Positions 15,501-19,396 of a stretch of DNA of 19,396 nt are shown in pieces. Under the pieces are notes generated by a model that was not told the DNA's origin, ran no database searches, and worked only from the letters and a program-made list of their open reading frames with translations. Each line of letters starts with the position of its first letter. The stretch's first letter is position 1. The DNA comes from Richelia sp. UBA3308. GTDB lineage: Bacteria; Cyanobacteriota; Cyanobacteriia; Cyanobacteriales; Nostocaceae. A program made the position numbers and the translations under genes. The stretch covers positions 1 to 19,396 of the forward strand of contig DESS01000024.1 of assembly GCA_002361335.1 (NCBI GenBank). Reading direction: 5' to 3'.

Positions 15501-16712
15501 TTCGGCGCTCCGGAGGTTATATCCCCGTAGTAAAACACTAGGATTGTGATTTTGTTGTTGCCATTTCAGGGCTTTAGTCAATAGGATTTTATGCTCGTTG
15601 TAGTAAGCAGCATCCTCATATAATATTTTCAGTAATTCGCTTTCATCAAGTTGATAATCAGATAAAGTAAGATTATCCGTAAGATCGATATACTGTAAAT
15701 CCTGCAAAGAGTATGGTAATTCTAAGTTATCGATTTTTTGCACTAGCAGAGGAATAATCCGTTTATTGAGGTAAACAGCTAAATCCAATTCTTGCTGACA
15801 GTAGGTGGATTTGATTGAATTCGGAGAAAGTAAATAAACCAAATTATCGGCTTTTTGAATCCCCCGTTTAATCGAGTCTACAAAATCTTCCCCTGTATGA
15901 ATATCTGTGGTATTTGTCCAAACCGTAATACCTTCTCGTCTTAAACTAGCCCGAATTTTCTCCATTGTCGCTTTATCTTCCTCAGCATAAGAGAGCATCA
16001 CCTGAGTCATCAAATTATTAGCATTTTTAATGCTTTCGGTGATGTATTCGCAATGTAAATCGCTGGGAACACAAGGTGGTTGTTCCTCTTTGAAGCGGAT
16101 TTTCAACCAACTTTGAGCTTGTTGTTTTTCTTCCCCAACCAACAAATAGCTTGTTTGTTTTTGATTCCTCTCCCATTCCAAGGCTTTGGTTAAAAACTTG
16201 GTATGCTCTCCTATATAATCCTTATGCAAACCAAGTAAATTAATTAAATTTGCTAGGGATTTGTCAAAATCGTCTTTATCCTCTCGGAAATGCACCCAGT
16301 TAATTTTACGGATTGTCGGGGGCATATTTTGAAAATGATCGTGTTTCCCTTGAGCTTTATATAATTCCCATTGTTCATCTGTACCATTGGGATTTCTTTG
16401 TTGCCAAGTTTCCCGATTAATTTGCTCGACGTGCATTAAAGGAATAATCCGTTTATTACACTTAATTGCTAACTCTATTTCCTTACCACAATATTGGGAA
16501 TTGATAGAATGGGGGCTGATGAGAAACAAGAAGTTATCAGCCTTTTCGATACCATCATCAATTTGATTTTGGAAATCAACACCCAGGGGAATGTCATTAA
16601 AATCAAACCAAACTTGGAAACCATGTTTATTTAAACTACTTTGAAGTTTTACTGCAAATTCTCTACTGTCAACTCGTCCGTAGGAGATGAAAGCATCAAA
16701 AAATTTTGTCAT
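12534..16712 (-). CDS. Triple-TIR, single-helix, 14-repeat WD40 protein
   Basis: The protein has 1392 residues. TIR domains lie at about 4-95, 236-325 and 437-530. Each has the BB-loop pattern (DIPLGVDF, DIHTGEDF, SIASGSDF) and the SxxYCxxE motif, with the putative NADase glutamate at E78, E308 and E510. Each is followed by the same linker (H...L.KALEW, LLRG, W), so a TIR-plus-linker unit was triplicated. A charged coiled coil (about 633-672), one membrane helix (about 675-695), a second coil and a QKTQKTQK stretch come next. Then 14 WD40 repeats (about 788-1350) fit two seven-bladed propellers, with a Cys-containing tail (DACQQVKDYLE). Bacterial TIRs hydrolyse or cyclise NAD+ in defence; WD40 propellers usually sense or scaffold. 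It lies 3' of the patatin and SLOG genes on the same strand. Domain calls are strong; a defence role is inferred. Confidence 0.9.
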   Translation of the reverse strand: MTKFFDAFISYGRVDSREFAVKLQSSLNKHGFQVWFDFNDIPLGVDFQNQIDDGIEKADNFLFLISPHSINSQYCGKEIELAIKCNKRIIPLMHVEQINRETWQQRNPNGTDEQWELYKAQGKHDHFQNMPPTIRKINWVHFREDKDDFDKSLANLINLLGLHKDYIGEHTKFLTKALEWERNQKQTSYLLVGEEKQQAQSWLKIRFKEEQPPCVPSDLHCEYITESIKNANNLMTQVMLSYAEEDKATMEKIRASLRREGITVWTNTTDIHTGEDFVDSIKRGIQKADNLVYLLSPNSIKSTYCQQELDLAVYLNKRIIPLLVQKIDNLELPYSLQDLQYIDLTDNLTLSDYQLDESELLKILYEDAAYYNEHKILLTKALKWQQQNHNPSVLLRGYNLRSAETWLEVAQKRTQHPPIPLQSEFITASSQQPPLDSLDVFISYSRADSDLARKVNDALQLQGKTTWFDQESIASGSDFQEEINRGIKVSDNFLFILSPRSVNSPYCQDEVEYAASLNKRFITVLYKEVNTRDLHPELAKVQWIDFNRNEKDFNANFNQLLRTLETDREHVHSHSKWLQRALEWEQKNKNDDLLLRGSNFIVAQNWWSETEDKKKKPGATFIQKEFIQASQNAIELAEKEEKRRQSEMLHLQEEKRKEAEVRLAEQKKSAKKQKFFLVAISMALVAAVGVSVVAFQQKIEAVSQRKKAEEAQLAQLNSVSGFSLKLSQENLKFDALLKAISAGKQIKRLAANQKTQKTQKIQKTRSLILTALQTAVYRDGFRQHNRLKKHQGTVFDVAWSPDGKNIASASGDGTIKLWNPNGKEIKDIPLGTTNEVYSVSFSPDGKTIAFAGDDNTIRISSPKEKQPKIIGKHQDAVWSVVWSPDGKTIASASEDKTIKLWDTQGKLLKTLGHQEAVTSVSFSPDGKTIASASEDGKIILWNVNNGQKIKTISVDKNNNNKVYSVSFSPDGKTIAFASDRNVKLQNLEKEETRILGKHNDLVSSVAWNPDGNTIASASNDNTVKIWDKSGKLLQTLKGHNGSIKSVKFSPDGEKIATASEDNTVRLWSLSEKKIEKLKGDNQAQFWSVAWNPKENTIASGRKDNTIKIWTKQGKWKFIPTKMKHTDAVSSLSFSPDGNTIASASKDNTIKLWNQKGKELQTLSGHKAAVWSVAWNPDGNTIASGSGDNTIKLWDKNGQELKTLYRHEATVWSVAWNPDGNTIASGAGDNTIKLWSKQGKFLREIGEHDASVASVAWSPDGKTIASASNDNTIKLWSHSGKELKTLKGHKNDVLSVAFSPDGKTIASASKDGTVKLWNLDGVELKTLNGHNQRVTSVSFSPDGKTLASTSDDKTLILWNLEDLKLDKLMQDACQQVKDYLESNATDEEKKLCK

Positions 16713-16882
16713 TAGCTGCTAGCCTCATTCTATATAAAAATACTTAAATTAAAATTCAAAACTTATAATATTGTCATAATCGCTCAGTAGTGCGTGACGC
16801 TACAAACCTGATTACTTGCTTATTTTTTTTTATAGCGTCACACACTCTACAACTTAACTATGTAAAAATACTTAATTGTAGA
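16713..16882. other. Spacer between patatin and TIR-WD40 genes, with an inverted repeat
   Basis: GTGACGCTA (16794-16802) and TAGCGTCAC (16833-16841) are perfect inverted copies around a 30-base loop that includes a T-run. Minus-strand transcription would pass from patatin through this hairpin into the TIR-WD40 gene. It may modulate read-through, or be an operator. It is not followed by a T-run in the direction of transcription. Confidence 0.45.
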
Positions 16883-18040
16883 TTAAGCAACTGCAGTTAA
16901 AGAAGCCGATGATTCCACAAAATTTTCAAAGTGCTGGGGTTTAACTTTTTTGGCGATCGCCCTTCCGATGCGTTCTAATTTATCCATATGTTGGACTGAA
17001 TCCATTTTTTGCACATCCTCTACTTTAATATCATCCAATCCACCCAACTCGTCTAATCCCTTACGAGTGAGTTCAACATCGTAACGCAAGTAGGTGAATA
17101 GCTTTGATTCTAGGGGTGCCTTGCTTCCGATCAAATCACCAACTTCCCCGTCAATTTCATCCCCTGATAAACACTTACCAAAAACGCGACACAGAAAATC
17201 CTGTTCGTTCTGACTAGCAAGCATTAATGCGCCGGGAATCTTCTGGGCATTATCTAAAGCCCCTGGCATGTAAAATTTCGATTCCGGATTGATATTAGGA
17301 GTTGTACCTGTACCAACCGACACCAACAGCATTTTATCCTCGCCAGTTTGCCATTTGAGATTGTAGGGTTCAAGAGTAGCCATCAGGAAGAGTTGGAAAG
17401 CAGGATTATTATAGGGAGTTATAGCTCCATCAACAAAAGTAAACTCATTATCACCCAACTTCACTTTTTCTTCTGGAAAGAAGGTAGGAGCGGCTGTACT
17501 AGCTCTAACCAACTGCCAAAGGGGAAGATTTAAGTTAGAATCAGGCTGGTCTGGATTGTTGAACTTAGCATAGGGATTATTAGAAACAGGCCAAGGTGAA
17601 TCTGTGGTAGCATTACGCATTACAAGCATCAGCAGAGTTTTCAACTTCTCGCTTCCGAAGGTAGTCTCTTCTCCAAATTTGTTCTTGAGTTCAGTGGCGA
17701 GATTTTCATCCCCGTACTTATAGCGCATCGTTCTAGTAATGTTGAGGATGAATGCTTTATCAAACATCTTCTTACCACTTTTTTGATAAAACTTTTGAAT
17801 TTCAGCTACAGGCATACCCCAAGAAATACAAGTGGCAATAATTGCACCCGTACTGGTACCTGCAACATAATCAAAGTAATCAGCTAGAACAAAATTCTCA
17901 TCAGCACCCAAACTTCGGCGTAAAGTCGATTCAATTTCAGCCAAAACCTCAAGAGAAATCATCCCTCGGATACCACCACCATCAAGAGCTAAAAGCTTAT
18001 AGGGTGGATTTTTCTTGTTTGCTTTATCGCGTGCAGACAT
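16883..18040 (-). CDS. Patatin-like phospholipase
   Basis: The protein has 385 residues and all catalytic parts of the patatin family: the oxyanion loop DGGGIRG (residues 22-28 counting from an upstream TTG at 18046), the nucleophile elbow GTSTG (S65) and the DGA motif (D206). There is no signal peptide, so it should act in the cytoplasm on membrane lipids. The ATG at 18040 is chosen because AAAAGGA precedes it at good spacing. Patatin lipases serve as membrane-degrading effectors in several bacterial defence systems (CapV in CBASS is the model), but many are housekeeping enzymes. Here the gene sits between an LSDAT/SLOG gene and a TIR gene on one strand, which favours an effector role. The catalytic dyad is intact, so it should be active. 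Confidence 0.9.
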   Translation of the reverse strand: MSARDKANKKNPPYKLLALDGGGIRGMISLEVLAEIESTLRRSLGADENFVLADYFDYVAGTSTGAIIATCISWGMPVAEIQKFYQKSGKKMFDKAFILNITRTMRYKYGDENLATELKNKFGEETTFGSEKLKTLLMLVMRNATTDSPWPVSNNPYAKFNNPDQPDSNLNLPLWQLVRASTAAPTFFPEEKVKLGDNEFTFVDGAITPYNNPAFQLFLMATLEPYNLKWQTGEDKMLLVSVGTGTTPNINPESKFYMPGALDNAQKIPGALMLASQNEQDFLCRVFGKCLSGDEIDGEVGDLIGSKAPLESKLFTYLRYDVELTRKGLDELGGLDDIKVEDVQKMDSVQHMDKLERIGRAIAKKVKPQHFENFVESSASLTAVA

Positions 18041-18380
18041 ATTCAATTCCTTTTGATTTTGTAGATTGCTGTTGTGAAATTATTGAGAATTGGGAATTGG
18101 GCCGAAAGGGCATGGGGAATTGGGAATGGGGTAGAATATTTATGGTTTTTCCAGGTTTGTATGTAGAATAGTGCTATAGGTTGGATTGTTTTAAAGCTGA
18201 AAAAATCTGCTTCAATTTAGATATAGCAGTATTGATTTAAATCTAATACAAAGCTGGAACCTCACCCCGTCCTGCGGACACCCCTCTCCTTGATAAGGAG
18301 AGGGGAAGGGGAGAGTTCTAATCTCCTTAATGAGAGGGGAAAGGGAGAGGTCTAATTTTCTATTCCTTATTCCCTATTCC
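18041..18380. other. Spacer between LSDAT and patatin genes, rich in short repeats
   Basis: This 340-base gap contains GGGAATTGGGAATGGGG-type heptamer repeats (about 18089-18131), a perfect hairpin (18281-18305), a second copy of its G-rich arm (about 18330-18352) and tandem TATTCCC heptamers (from 18362). Short tandem heptamers are a hallmark of heterocystous cyanobacteria. The patatin gene probably has its own promoter here. Confidence 0.55.
18281..18305. repeat. Perfect 11-bp hairpin CCCCTCTCCTT/AAGGAGAGGGG
   Basis: The two arms pair perfectly around the loop GAT. The G-rich arm is echoed again at about 18330-18352 (GAGAGGGGAAAGGGAGAG) and a relative is at 2784-2852. It lies about 75 bases 3' of the LSDAT stop codon and could end or protect that transcript, although no T-run follows. 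Confidence 0.55.
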
Positions 18381-18389
18381 CTATTCCCT
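18362..18389. repeat. Tandem heptamer repeat (TATTCCC)n
   Basis: Four near-perfect copies of a seven-base unit (one TATTCCT-like variant, then TATTCCC three times counting the phase). On the minus strand this reads GGGAATA. The array overlaps the 3' end of the LSDAT gene, whose TAG stop (18381-18383) lies within it. Confidence 0.7.
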
Positions 18390-19115
18390 CAAATACGTTT
18401 TAATCAATTCAGTTAGACTATCAAAACTATCTTTGAAATCGATAGCTCCTAGCAACCCCGAAGCAACTAACTTCTTCGCTGCTTCATCACCACTTTCCCC
18501 ACGTAGAGCCGCTGTTAGTGTATCGGCTAACCGTCCACTTCCAGCCACAGCTAATACAGTTCGATTTGCTTTGTGGCTTTCCGATACATCTTTCTTGGAA
18601 ATTTCCCCACCGTTAACTAATACCGCTACAGATGGCTTTCCCTTAGCTATTACAGTAGCCACATCAGCTATCCAAGGTGATTCATCACCCCAGTCAGAGC
18701 CAGGAATTAACACAAAATGACTGTGGTTTGCTTCCAATGCAGCAACTTCTTCTGGGGTGGGTTGATTTGGGAGGGCTACTTTTCCCACCGGGGTTACACC
18801 GATTAAGTCGAATGTCGCCGATATCTGGGCACGAGCTTGCCCAATCATCTGCATTACCCCAAAATCAGTACCACCATCCACTACAGAGGCACCTAGTTCT
18901 TCAACTATCGGAGCCAGCACTTTGACAAATAATGAACGCAAACGAATTAAATCGGTTTCGCTCATTTTACCCGCACCACCTAAAATTACCAGGATGGGAC
19001 GCGGACTGTCAAAACCTAGTTCCGACATAGCCGATAATAAGTCTTTTTGAGACTTACAGCAGATTGCAGGTACCGTGAGTCCATTTGACATGGCAAGCCT
19101 AAAGGGTTTTTCCAT
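18381..19115 (-). CDS. Stand-alone LSDAT/SLOG-fold protein (TRPM-N-terminus-like)
   Basis: The protein has 244 residues. Rossmann-like nucleotide-binding features are present: ILVILGGAGKMSETD (residues 41-55), VVDGGTDFGVMQMIG (78-92), GVTPVG (106-111), a loop with SHFVLIPGSDWGDESPW (132-148), VLVNGG (165-170) and AGSGRLADTL (191-200). This pattern is that of the LSDAT branch of the SLOG superfamily, related to the N-terminal region of TRPM channels and to LOG proteins. SLOG domains are known or predicted sensors of nucleotide-derived ligands; in Thoeris the ThsA SLOG domain binds a TIR-made cyclic ADP-ribose isomer. No effector domain is attached here, but the next gene on the strand is a patatin lipase. 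ATG 19115 starts the family-like N-terminus; the Shine-Dalgarno is weak. Confidence 0.8.
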   Translation of the reverse strand: MEKPFRLAMSNGLTVPAICCKSQKDLLSAMSELGFDSPRPILVILGGAGKMSETDLIRLRSLFVKVLAPIVEELGASVVDGGTDFGVMQMIGQARAQISATFDLIGVTPVGKVALPNQPTPEEVAALEANHSHFVLIPGSDWGDESPWIADVATVIAKGKPSVAVLVNGGEISKKDVSESHKANRTVLAVAGSGRLADTLTAALRGESGDEAAKKLVASGLLGAIDFKDSFDSLTELIKTYLRE

Positions 19116-19277
19116 GTGAGTATTAATATTTAAGTGCAGAGGGAGAAATCATCAGATAACTTTTAGATAAGTTACCATAGGTTGTATTAGATGTATTTTG
19201 TATCAAGTTTAAGTCAATTTATTTGCTAGCGTGTTCAGTATTATAACTTAATTTATGTGGGAATGCTGATTGGAAGC
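19116..19277. other. Upstream region of the LSDAT gene
   Basis: AT-rich sequence with no gene. The promoter for the minus-strand cluster (LSDAT, patatin, TIR-WD40) should lie here, but I see no box good enough to call. Confidence 0.4.
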
Positions 19278-19396
19278 TTAGTCTACCGAAAATTAATCGA
19301 AGTTGTTTGGTGCGATCGCGGTAAGGTTGAGGTTGTACCTAAAATTTGACCGTTTTCTCGGAGCCTTTGTAATTCTTGCTCGATTGTTACACCTTT
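19278..19396. repeat. Direct repeat, copy 2 (recombinase 3' tail fragment)
   Basis: This begins abruptly at TTAGTCTACCG and encodes the last 23 residues of the recombinase (LVYRKLIEVVWCDRGKV and on), the same TGA stop and the same downstream DNA as 6959-7077. There is one amino-acid change (E to K). No recombinase sequence precedes it. It also retains the C-terminal part of the small minus-strand ORF seen at 6964-7140. It runs off the window. Confidence 0.95.

Noticed and set aside
18433..18925. Plus-strand ORFs opposite the LSDAT gene
   Set aside because: Compositional shadows of a well-supported gene; no motif or start signal.

Overview
The window comes from a filamentous, heterocyst-forming cyanobacterium (Nostocales type). 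This rests on a gene for the heterocyst nif regulator PatB/CnfR, a cox2-type cytochrome oxidase operon beside it, many HIP1 palindromes (GCGATCGC, for example near 1110, 4329, 6690, 7000 and 13770), AT-rich intergenic DNA and heptamer-type repeats. The species cannot be named from the sequence.

Bases 1-5550 are host chromosome. patB/cnfR lies on the minus strand (559-2148). A gene-free region of about 2 kb follows, with hairpins, a candidate NtcA site and a small inverted-repeat element. Then comes coxB (4179-5165) and the first 91 codons of coxA (from 5280). In the Anabaena lineage patB lies next to the heterocyst-specific cox2 operon, so this is probably coxB2-coxA2.

Around 5550 coxA stops matching the family, in the middle of its second membrane helix, and a large serine recombinase begins at once (5600-7030). 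The remainder of coxA is not in the window. This looks like the left end of a developmental excision element (like the fdxN, nifD and hupL elements) that interrupts coxA2 and runs past the right edge of the window (at least 13.8 kb). The recombinase start overlaps the stop of truncated coxA and lacks a clear ribosome binding site. It may therefore be translated as the next cistron of the operon it interrupts, which would tie excision to cox2 induction in the heterocyst.

The rest (7100-19115) appears to be cargo. On the plus strand are a small pentapeptide-repeat protein, a lipoprotein resembling amino-acid/amide-binding ABC receptors, and a membrane protein that joins pentapeptide repeats to a sugar-binding-type receptor domain. 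Neither receptor gene has a permease or ATPase beside it. On the minus strand, read in the order 19115 to 12534, are a stand-alone LSDAT/SLOG-fold protein, a patatin-like phospholipase and a 1392-residue protein with three TIR domains, one membrane helix and 14 WD40 repeats. TIR plus SLOG plus patatin is the grammar of nucleotide-signalling conflict systems (Thoeris- and CBASS-like), but this arrangement matches no named system known to me. It is the main candidate for an undescribed system.

The last 119 bases (19278-19396) repeat the final 23 recombinase codons and the DNA beyond them (6959-7077). The cargo is therefore bracketed by a direct repeat that continues outside the window. A DUF4351 fragment and small inverted-repeat elements show further mobile-DNA activity.
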